Of a stretch of 64,000 nucleotides of DNA, positions 34,241 to 41,132 are shown piece by piece. The translations under genes were made by a program, and so were the position numbers. Numbering within the stretch: the first letter of the stretch is position 1; every line of letters begins with the position of its first letter. The DNA lies in assembly GCF_003626915.1 (NCBI RefSeq), contig NZ_CP032570.1:2293001-2357000 (forward strand), written 5' to 3'. The DNA is from Tsuneonella amylolytica (GTDB lineage: Bacteria > Pseudomonadota > Alphaproteobacteria > Sphingomonadales > Sphingomonadaceae). The notes beneath the pieces were generated by a model. The model had not been told where the DNA came from. It worked only from the letters and a program-made list of their open reading frames with translations, and searched no databases.

Positions 34241-34957
34241 TCAGATTCCTCCGCCCTGCACGAACTGGCCTTCCACGTAGTGGATGCCGCATTCGGTCTT
34301 CTCGCTGTCGCGCCAGCGGCCCGCGCGCGGGTCCTCTCCGGGTGCGACCTTGCTGGTGCACGGTGCGCAGCCGATGCTGGGATACCCTTGCGCGACGAGC
34401 GGATGGCGGGGCAGGTTCCGCCGGTCCATGTATTCGGCGATATCGGCCGAGGTCCAGTCGGCGAGCGGGTTCAGCTTGACGCGCCCCGCCTCGTCGATCT
34501 CGGACATCTCGAGGCGCGCACGCTCCGCGTTCTGGAAGCGCTTGCGGCCGTTGATCCACGCACCGAACGGCGCCAGCGCCCGTTGCAAAGGCTCGCGCTT
34601 GCGCAGATTGCAGCACGCGTCGGTATCGCGCGTGCTCAGCGTGCCGTCGCCGTCGTAGGCTGCCAGCTGCAGCGCGGTCGGGCGCACGACCTGCACGTTT
34701 GTCAGCCCCAGCGCCTCGGCCACCTCGCGCTGGTAGGCGATTGTCTCGGAAAACAGCATGCCGGTTTCGTTAAACAGCACCGGCGTCGCCCGGTTGATCC
34801 GCGCGACAAGGTCGAGCAGCACGACCGATTCCGCGCCGAAGCTCGATACCATCGCGATGCGTCCGCGATGGTCCCGGCGGATCGCCTGCGACAGGAACGC
34901 CAGCGCCTCGGTCTCGAGGTCACGCGGCTCTTCGACCGGAATGCGCTCAGGCCGCAT
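34241..34957 (-). CDS. cysH: Adenylylsulfate reductase, Fe-S type (CysH)
   Basis: 238 aa. It reduces activated sulfate to sulfite using thioredoxin. The PP-loop is FGAESVVLLDL near residue 40. Two Cys pairs, DACCNLRK and IGCAPCT, hold a [4Fe-4S] cluster, and the catalytic Cys is in ECGIH. A cluster-bearing enzyme of this type normally uses APS, although some use PAPS as well. It overlaps cysI by 11 nt and precedes the DUF934 gene. Confidence 0.94.
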   Translation of the reverse strand: MRPERIPVEEPRDLETEALAFLSQAIRRDHRGRIAMVSSFGAESVVLLDLVARINRATPVLFNETGMLFSETIAYQREVAEALGLTNVQVVRPTALQLAAYDGDGTLSTRDTDACCNLRKREPLQRALAPFGAWINGRKRFQNAERARLEMSEIDEAGRVKLNPLADWTSADIAEYMDRRNLPRHPLVAQGYPSIGCAPCTSKVAPGEDPRAGRWRDSEKTECGIHYVEGQFVQGGGI

Positions 34958-36635
34958 CGGCCGTCTCCTTGGTGGGATAGAGTGCGTCCTTGAACGGGGC
35001 GGTGCCCAGCCGGTTCACGACCTTGAGGAACGTCTCCCCCGGCCCCTCGCGCGCATCCAGATACGTCGTAACCAGCCGCTCGATAGCGGGCACGACCTCG
35101 TCGGCATCGAACCCGCGACCCAGCCGCTCGCCGATCTTGAGCGTCTCGGTATGGTCGCCGCCGATCGTGATCTGGTAGTTCTCGCGTCCCGCACGGTCGA
35201 GGCCGAGGATGCCGATATGCCCGACGTGGTGATGGCCACACGAGTTGATGCAGCCCGAGATCTTGATCTTCATCTCGCCGATCGTCCGGGCATAGGCCGG
35301 GTCGGCGAAATGTTGGGCGATGTCCTGCGCGATCGGAATCGAGCGCGCGGTGGCGAGCGCGCAGTAGTCGAGGCCCGGACAGGCGATGATGTCGCCGATC
35401 TGGCCCGCATTGGCAGTGGCGAGTTCCACCTCGCGCAATGCCGCGTGGACGGTCGCAAGGTCGCGGCGGGCAACGTGCGGCAGGATGAGGTTCTGTTCGT
35501 GGCTGACCCGCAGTTCGTCGTGCGAGTACCGCTCGGCCAGATCGGCGACGACGCGCATCTGGTCGGCGCTCGCATCGCCCGGAATCGCGCCGACGGCCTT
35601 AAGGCTGATCGTGACGATGCCGTAGCCCGGAACGCGGTGCTGGGCGACGTTGCTGTCGCACCAGGCGGCGAATTCGGCGTTTTCGGCATACGCTGTGGCG
35701 AAATCGGCATCGTGCTGGGCGAATTCCTCGAACGCGGGCGGGGCGAACGCGGCTTCAATCCTCGCGACGACCGCCGGATCGGGCACGAGCGAAGGTCCGC
35801 CGCCGAGTTCGAGCAGGCTCGCGAACTCGGTCTCGACCTGTTCGCGGAAGGTATCGAGACCTTCTTCCTTGACGAGGATCTTGATCCGCGCCTTGTACTT
35901 GTTGTCGCGCCGACCGTGGAGGTTGTAGACGCGCAGGATCGCCTCGAGATAGGCGAGGAGCTGCACCTTGGGCACGAAGTCGCGGACCACGACGCCGACC
36001 ACCGGCGTCCGGCCGAGGCCGCCGCCGACGATCACCTCGTAGCCCGGTTCGCCCGCATCGTCGCGCACCATCCGGAGCCCGATGTCGTGCGCCTTGGTCA
36101 CCGCTCGGTCGTTGGGCGAGCCGGTCACCGCGATCTTGAACTTGCGCGGCAGGAAGGCGAATTCCGGGTGGTCGGTCGACCACTGGCGGATGAGCTCGGC
36201 AGTCGGGCGCGGATCCTCGATCTCGTCGGCCGCGGCGCCGGCGAAATGGTCGGCGGTGACGTTGCGGATGCAGTTCCCGCTGGTCTGGATCGCGTGCATC
36301 TCGACGTCTGCCAGCGCATCGAGAATGTCTGGCAGGTCGGCGAGCTTGGGCCAGTTGTACTGGATGTTCTGCCGTGTGGTGAAATGGCCGTAACCCTTGT
36401 CCCACCGCTCGGCGATCATCGCCAGCTGACGCATTTGGGCGGAACTGAGCGTGCCGTATGGGATGGCCACCCGCAGCATGTAGGCATGCAGCTGAAGATA
36501 GATGCCGTTCTGCAGGCGCAGCGGCTTGAACTCGTCCTCGGTCAGCGCGCCCGAGATGCGGCGGGCGACCTGGTCGCGGAAGGTCGCGACCCGCGCCTTA
36601 ACATAGGCGCGGTCGAACTGGTCGTATTCATACAT
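34947..36635 (-). CDS. cysI: Sulfite reductase hemoprotein (nitrite/sulfite reductase family)
   Basis: 562 aa from the ATG at 36635. Two ferredoxin-like/siroheme repeats; siroheme-[4Fe-4S] ligands are Cys419 and Cys425 (CPGLDYC) and Cys462 and Cys466 (CINSC). HFTTRQNIQYNW and EQNLILPHVARRDL are the family halves. It reduces sulfite to sulfide by six electrons in the cytosol. The adjoining CysG supplies siroheme. A nitrite-reductase function is less likely because cysH is adjacent. It overlaps the DUF2849 gene by 8 nt and cysH by 11 nt. Confidence 0.93.
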   Translation of the reverse strand: MYEYDQFDRAYVKARVATFRDQVARRISGALTEDEFKPLRLQNGIYLQLHAYMLRVAIPYGTLSSAQMRQLAMIAERWDKGYGHFTTRQNIQYNWPKLADLPDILDALADVEMHAIQTSGNCIRNVTADHFAGAAADEIEDPRPTAELIRQWSTDHPEFAFLPRKFKIAVTGSPNDRAVTKAHDIGLRMVRDDAGEPGYEVIVGGGLGRTPVVGVVVRDFVPKVQLLAYLEAILRVYNLHGRRDNKYKARIKILVKEEGLDTFREQVETEFASLLELGGGPSLVPDPAVVARIEAAFAPPAFEEFAQHDADFATAYAENAEFAAWCDSNVAQHRVPGYGIVTISLKAVGAIPGDASADQMRVVADLAERYSHDELRVSHEQNLILPHVARRDLATVHAALREVELATANAGQIGDIIACPGLDYCALATARSIPIAQDIAQHFADPAYARTIGEMKIKISGCINSCGHHHVGHIGILGLDRAGRENYQITIGGDHTETLKIGERLGRGFDADEVVPAIERLVTTYLDAREGPGETFLKVVNRLGTAPFKDALYPTKETADAA

Positions 36636-36966
36636 GGTAGGAGCTTCCGTCGAATTGCTGCGCGTCGTGGGCTGCTTGCCGACCAAGGTCGGGGCGCACG
36701 GTCGGCCCCCGGTCGCGGATGATTTCGCGCAGTGCCGTAGGGCGCGGGGCTTCGCCGTCGTCCAGCGCCACGTCGATGAGAGCCACGTCGATAACTTGCG
36801 GTTCGCGCGGGGCAGCCGCGATCAACGCCTCCAGTTCGTCCGAGTCGTCCGACACGGCGGCGAGGCTGCGATCGAGGCCCCAGGTGCCGTTGCGTTGGAG
36901 ATAGACGACCTGCCCGCCCAGCAGGTCGTTGGCGCTCGCGATCTTGGGGCTAGCGGCTTTGGGCAT
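36628..36966 (-). CDS. DUF2849 protein of the sulfite-reduction operon
   Basis: 112 aa. The DUF2849 core is ANDLLGGQVVYLQRNGTWGL near the N-terminus, followed by an acidic middle. It is conserved between cysG and cysI in alphaproteobacteria; its role is unknown, probably an accessory for sulfite reductase. Its 5' end overlaps cysG by 17 nt and its 3' end overlaps cysI by 8 nt. Confidence 0.85.
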   Translation of the reverse strand: MPKAASPKIASANDLLGGQVVYLQRNGTWGLDRSLAAVSDDSDELEALIAAAPREPQVIDVALIDVALDDGEAPRPTALREIIRDRGPTVRPDLGRQAAHDAQQFDGSSYHV

Positions 36967-38365
36967 GGGCCGGGTTCCTTTGGCTGGGCTCGGGGCGGGC
37001 GGCGTTGCTGCGAACGCTGCGCGGCGCGATGCCGAGATAGAGAATGGCGGGGCCGACGATACCGGCGGCGGCCATCGTTTCGGGAAGGTCGGCCAGTGTC
37101 GCGACCGCTTCGCGCCGGTCGGCGCGCGAGATGTTCTCCACCACGGTGACGGGGGTTGCCGGATCGGCGCCGTGCATCAGCAGCCGCCCCTGGATGAAGC
37201 GTGCCGCGCGGACGCCCATGTAGACCGCCGCGGTCGCCCCGGGGGCGGCGAGGCCGCGCCAGTCGTGTTCGGCGAACCCGTCGATATCGTGTCCGGTGAG
37301 GAACCTAAGGCTCTTGTTCCGCCCGCGCCGGGTGAGCGAAAGGCCGAGCTCCGCCGCCCCGGCGACCGCGGCGGTGATGCCGGGGACGACCTCGAACGGG
37401 ACGCCGGCTGCGTCCAGCGCCTCGACTTCCTCGTCGAGCCGCCCGTAGACGCCGGGGTCGCCCGATTTCAGGCGGACGACGACATTGCCCGCCTGCGCCT
37501 CGGCGACGATAAGCGCGTTGATGTCCTCCTGCTTCCAGCTGGGGCCGAACGGCATCTTGCCCACCGGCAGGAAGCGTGCGTCCCGGCGCGCAAGATCGAG
37601 CACTTCGGGTGAAACCAGCCTGTCGTAGACGATCACATCCGCCTCGCGCAGCAGGCGGTGGGCCTTGCGGGTGAGCAATTCGGGATCGCCGGGTCCGGCA
37701 CCCACCAGCGCCACGCGGCCGGTTACAGGGGCGGTCTCTTCTGCGAGCATCCGGTCGAACGCGCCGATTACCGCATCGCGCCCGCCGCTGCGCCATGCAG
37801 TTGTACCTGCGGCGCCGAAGAACCGCGCCCAAAAGGCACGACGGCGCGCGCCCGCGGGCACGGCGGCGGCGCGGCGGCGCAACGTACCGGCAACGCGCGC
37901 GAGCGGACCGGTCTCGGCGGGTAGCATGTCCTCGATGTCGGCGCGCAGGCGCGTCGCGAGCATCGGTGCGGTTCCCTCGCTGCCGATCGCCACGATCACC
38001 GGATCGCGGTCGACGACTGCGGGGGTGAGGAAATCGCACTCCTCCGGCGCGTCCACCACATTGACCAGTGTGCCATTGGCCCGCGCAACCTCCAGCGCCG
38101 CGCGTGTACCGGGATCGGCGGTCTCGTCGGCGAGGTAGATCGCCTTCGCGCCGTCCACGTCCCCTTCGGAAAGCGGCCGGCGGTGGAGCGTCAGCACGCC
38201 GCCGGCTTCCCACGCGAGAACGTCGGCTCCCGGCTCGGCATCGAACACCTCGATCGCAGCGGGCGTTTTCAGCAGCAGGCGCAGCTTGGCCACGGCCGCC
38301 GGTCCGGAACCGGCCACGACGACGCGGGCACCGTGCATATCGAGGAATACGGGGAGATAGCGCAT
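36950..38365 (-). CDS. cysG: Siroheme synthase CysG (bifunctional)
   Basis: 471 aa from the ATG at 38365. The N-terminal third is the dehydrogenase/ferrochelatase module, with nucleotide-binding VVVAGSGPAAVAKLRLL. The C-terminal part is uroporphyrinogen-III methyltransferase (SUMT), beginning GRVALVGAGPGDPELLTRKA and containing VVRLKSGDPGVYGR. It makes siroheme for CysI. It is the first gene of the operon cysG-DUF2849-cysI-cysH-DUF934, with overlaps or 2-nt gaps throughout. The promoter faces a Lrp/AsnC gene. Confidence 0.94.
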   Translation of the reverse strand: MRYLPVFLDMHGARVVVAGSGPAAVAKLRLLLKTPAAIEVFDAEPGADVLAWEAGGVLTLHRRPLSEGDVDGAKAIYLADETADPGTRAALEVARANGTLVNVVDAPEECDFLTPAVVDRDPVIVAIGSEGTAPMLATRLRADIEDMLPAETGPLARVAGTLRRRAAAVPAGARRRAFWARFFGAAGTTAWRSGGRDAVIGAFDRMLAEETAPVTGRVALVGAGPGDPELLTRKAHRLLREADVIVYDRLVSPEVLDLARRDARFLPVGKMPFGPSWKQEDINALIVAEAQAGNVVVRLKSGDPGVYGRLDEEVEALDAAGVPFEVVPGITAAVAGAAELGLSLTRRGRNKSLRFLTGHDIDGFAEHDWRGLAAPGATAAVYMGVRAARFIQGRLLMHGADPATPVTVVENISRADRREAVATLADLPETMAAAGIVGPAILYLGIAPRSVRSNAARPEPSQRNPAHAQSR

Positions 38366-38416
38366 CGCAGCGATATAGAACCATATCCCATATCCTTCGA
38401 CCTGACTGGTCAAAGA

Positions 38417-38430
38417 AGGAAAATTCTCCT
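38417..38430. promoter_or_regulatory. Candidate Lrp/AsnC-type operator
   Basis: AGGAAAATTCTCCT is a 14-bp palindrome with one mismatched pair and an A/T centre, typical of Lrp/AsnC half-sites. It lies in the 116-bp spacer between cysG and the Lrp/AsnC gene and could regulate both. Confidence 0.5.
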
Positions 38431-38481
38431 AAGAACGGAGGCTCACCGCAACCGCTATCTACAATTCGATCGGAAACCGGA

Positions 38482-38958
38482 ATGCCCGTCAGGATCGATA
38501 CCCTCGACCGGAAGATCCTCCGCCTGCTGCAACAGGACGCAACGCGCCCGCTCGACGAGATTGCGCAGGAGGTGGGTTCTTCGAAGACCCCCGTCTGGAA
38601 CCGCATCCGGAAGATGCGCGAAGCTGGCGTCATCGACCGGCAGGTCGCGGTTCTCGATCCGGCCAAAGTCGGGCTGGGAAGCTGTTTTTTCGTACTGGTG
38701 CGCACCGCACGGCACGACGCGGAATGGCTCGCATCGTTCACCAGCGCGCTCGAAGCGCGGCCCGAAATCGTCGAGGCGCACCGGCTAGCAGGAGAGATCG
38801 ACTACCTGATCAAGGTCCGCGTGGCGGACGCGGCGGCATACGACCGGTTCTACCGCGCGCTGATCGAGGACGTGAGCATCTTCAGTGTGACCGCGCTTCT
38901 GTCGATGGAAGAGATGATTGCCACCACCGCGCTACCGCTGGGCGAACCGGAGGGCTGA
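38482..38958 (+). CDS. Lrp/AsnC-family regulator divergent from the sulfur operon
   Basis: 158 aa from the ATG at 38482. HTH: LDRKILRLLQQDATRPLDEI and VGSSKTPVWNRIRKM (the SKTPVWNR recognition helix). The C-terminal RAM domain has LAGEIDYLIKVRVADAAAYD. This regulator type is often found beside cys operons in sphingomonads, so amino-acid-responsive control of cysG-cysI-cysH is plausible. It differs from the Lrp protein at 22979-23443, which has the APPCLRRV form. Confidence 0.92.
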   Translation: MPVRIDTLDRKILRLLQQDATRPLDEIAQEVGSSKTPVWNRIRKMREAGVIDRQVAVLDPAKVGLGSCFFVLVRTARHDAEWLASFTSALEARPEIVEAHRLAGEIDYLIKVRVADAAAYDRFYRALIEDVSIFSVTALLSMEEMIATTALPLGEPEG

Positions 38959-39000
38959 GAACGCAAGAGCCGACGTTCGGGTCGCGAGACATGCGGATTC

Positions 39001-40344
39001 CTATCGGGCCTGCGGCGCTGGTCTGGCCGATGCCTGAGGCGCCGGCCCCGCCCGGTTGGCCCGCGTGATGCTCCAGACCGTATTCGATACGTCGTCGGCC
39101 ACCAGCAGTCGCCCGCGCGGAGCGTCGTAAAGCACGCCCACGGGGCGGCCCCGCGCTTCGCCGTCCTTCAGGAAACCGGTGAGGAAGTCGACCGGGTCGC
39201 CTGCCGGCCTTCCGCCGCGAAACGGCACGAAGACGACCTTGTAGCCGGACCGGTCGTTGCGGTTCCAGCTACCGTGCTCGCCCACGAAGGCGCCTTCGGC
39301 GAACTGCCCGCCCATTCCGCCGTCATTCGTGAAAGTGAGACCCAGCGCGGCAACATGGCTGCCAAGGGCATAATCGGGCTTGATGGCCTTTGCGACCATA
39401 TCGGGTTTCTGGGGATGGACGCGCGGATCGACGGTCTGGCCGTAATAGCTGTAAGGCCAGCCGTAGAACCCGCCTTCGCGCACCGATGTGAGGTAATCGG
39501 GCACGAGTTCGGGGCCCAGTTCGTCACGCTCGTTGACGACCGACCACAGGCGATTGCCCCATGGATCGAACGCAAGCGCGGTGGGGTTGCGGATGCCGCT
39601 GGCGAAGATGCGGCTCGAGCCGTCGGCAGGATCGACCTCCCAAATGACCGCGCGATCCTCTTCGGCATCCATCCCGCGTTCGCCCACGTTGCTGTTGGAG
39701 CCGATGCCGACGTAGAGCCGGCTGCCATCGGGGCTGGCGGTCAGCGCCTTGGTCCAGTGATGGTTGATCTTCGCAGGGAGGTCGGTGACCTTTTCGCCCG
39801 GCGCGGTGATGGCGGTCGCACCCTCGGTATAGGGGAAACGCATTAGGTCCCCCTGGTTGGCGACGTAGATTGCCCCGTTCACGAACGCAAGGCCGTAAGG
39901 CGCGTCGAGGCCCGATATGAAAGTGGTCTGGAGATCGGTCCGCCCGTCGCCATCGCTGTCGCGCAGCAGGGTGATGCGATCGCCGCCCTTGACCGGGCTC
40001 TTGCCTCGGCTCTTCAGGAAACCCGCGACGATGTCCTTCGGCCGCACCTTGGGCGCGTGGCCGCCAGACCCTTCGGCCACCAGCACGTCGCCGTTGGGCA
40101 GCACGAGCATCTGACGGGGGATCTTGAGGTCCTGTGCGATGGGGGTGACTGTGTACCCTTGCGGAACCGTCGGCAGTTCGCCGTTCCAGCCGGTCGGCGG
40201 CGCGATGGCGATTGCGGGTATCAGGCTGTCGGCCTGCTTCGGCAGGGTGGGCGACTGGCCGGTCTGGTCGAGCCCCCGGGACGACGGCGAACAGGCTGCG
40301 ACGAGAGCGATCAGCGGCAGGGCCGCGAGCGACAGGCGGTTCAT
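39001..40344 (-). CDS. Sorbosone-dehydrogenase-like lipoprotein (PQQ sugar dehydrogenase family)
   Basis: 447 aa from the ATG at 40344. Signal peptide with lipobox LVAAC, so it is a lipid-anchored periplasmic protein. A six-bladed propeller of the soluble glucose/sorbosone dehydrogenase family is indicated by MLVLPNGDVLVAEGSGG, GLDAPYGLAFVNGAIYVANQ and REGGFYGWPYSYYG. Members use PQQ or are catalytically inactive; PQQ ligands cannot be confirmed by eye. It overlaps the DUF2231 gene by 4 nt (ATGA) and closes the run that begins with the terminal oxidase genes, which suggests a link to periplasmic electron transfer. Confidence 0.8.
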   Translation of the reverse strand: MNRLSLAALPLIALVAACSPSSRGLDQTGQSPTLPKQADSLIPAIAIAPPTGWNGELPTVPQGYTVTPIAQDLKIPRQMLVLPNGDVLVAEGSGGHAPKVRPKDIVAGFLKSRGKSPVKGGDRITLLRDSDGDGRTDLQTTFISGLDAPYGLAFVNGAIYVANQGDLMRFPYTEGATAITAPGEKVTDLPAKINHHWTKALTASPDGSRLYVGIGSNSNVGERGMDAEEDRAVIWEVDPADGSSRIFASGIRNPTALAFDPWGNRLWSVVNERDELGPELVPDYLTSVREGGFYGWPYSYYGQTVDPRVHPQKPDMVAKAIKPDYALGSHVAALGLTFTNDGGMGGQFAEGAFVGEHGSWNRNDRSGYKVVFVPFRGGRPAGDPVDFLTGFLKDGEARGRPVGVLYDAPRGRLLVADDVSNTVWSITRANRAGPAPQASARPAPQAR

Positions 40345-40778
40345 GTGCGGGTCTCCCGAACTGTGGTTCCGGAATGGAGCAGGAAGGCTGCCACGATGGC
40401 GAGGATGGCGCAGACGGCCGACATGACAACACCCGCCGTACCGACCGACGCCCACCCGTCCTTGGAATGCTGGAAGGCGTTGATCACCCCGACCACGAAC
40501 ATCACCGCCACGACGACGAGGTACAATGAGCCCCTCCCCCGGGCCCGGCGTGCTTTACCGAAGAAAAACGACACGAGCGCCCATGCCAGCAGCAATCCCG
40601 CGAACAGATCGGCACCGGCTATCAGCCACTGCGAAAAGTTGGTCCACTGGATCACCGACGTACGCAGATACGTGATGTCGGAAATCAGTGCCGCGGGATA
40701 CAGGGCGACGGGGAAAGCGAGAAGGATCGCGTGGATCGGGCTGGCAAGCGAGGCGGATTTCGCTCCGGGGTCTGGCAT
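40341..40778 (-). CDS. DUF2231-like membrane protein
   Basis: 145 aa with four hydrophobic helices: PIHAILLAFPVALYPAALIS, FSQWLIAGADLFAGLLLAWAL, LYLVVVAVMFVVGVI and VVMSAVCAILAIVAAFLLH. The first helix has the HAIL start found in DUF2231 proteins (in which conserved His residues may bind heme). It is coupled to the dehydrogenase-like lipoprotein by a 4-nt overlap, so it could be its membrane electron acceptor. That partnership is inferred from position. Confidence 0.75.
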   Translation of the reverse strand: MPDPGAKSASLASPIHAILLAFPVALYPAALISDITYLRTSVIQWTNFSQWLIAGADLFAGLLLAWALVSFFFGKARRARGRGSLYLVVVAVMFVVGVINAFQHSKDGWASVGTAGVVMSAVCAILAIVAAFLLHSGTTVRETRT

Positions 40779-40848
40779 CGGAAACTCCGGTTGAGTGAGT
40801 ACCTACGCAATGAACCCGCGAAGAGCCGGAAAGGTCCGCGCGCGGACG

Positions 40849-41130
40849 TCAGCCGACCGCGGCGGGAATACTGCCGAAGATTACAGCGACGGCCGCAATG
40901 CCGACGGACGAGGCGAAGATACGGCCGGCGCCCTTTCGCGATCGCCACCGCCACAGCAATGCCAGCGCGGCGAGGGCCCCGAGAGTTGCGACGAGGGCGA
41001 CCAGTCTCGCCGCGTCGTCGCCGGGAAAGATGCTGCTCGATCCCCAGAGGATGGAGAAATGCAGCGCCCAGACGACAAACGCCCATGCCGTGCCCGGCCA
41101 GTCGGTCGTTTCGCTGTAATCGTCGGCCAT
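40849..41130 (-). CDS. Small membrane protein of the oxidase cluster
   Basis: 93 aa from the ATG at 41130, 2 nt after the oxidase subunit I+III stop. Three short hydrophobic stretches: TAWAFVVWALHFSILWGSSS, LVALVATLGALAALALLW and IFASSVGIAAVAVIFGSI. The first contains WALHF, typical of small subunits found with caa3 oxidases. No known motif otherwise. Its position suggests an accessory subunit of this oxidase. Confidence 0.72.
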   Translation of the reverse strand: MADDYSETTDWPGTAWAFVVWALHFSILWGSSSIFPGDDAARLVALVATLGALAALALLWRWRSRKGAGRIFASSVGIAAVAVIFGSIPAAVG

Positions 41131-41132
41131 CG

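Noticed and set aside
36950-38481. Riboswitch before cysG
   Set aside because: The 116-bp spacer is too short and shows no SAM or cobalamin riboswitch-like core; palindromes for a protein regulator fit better.
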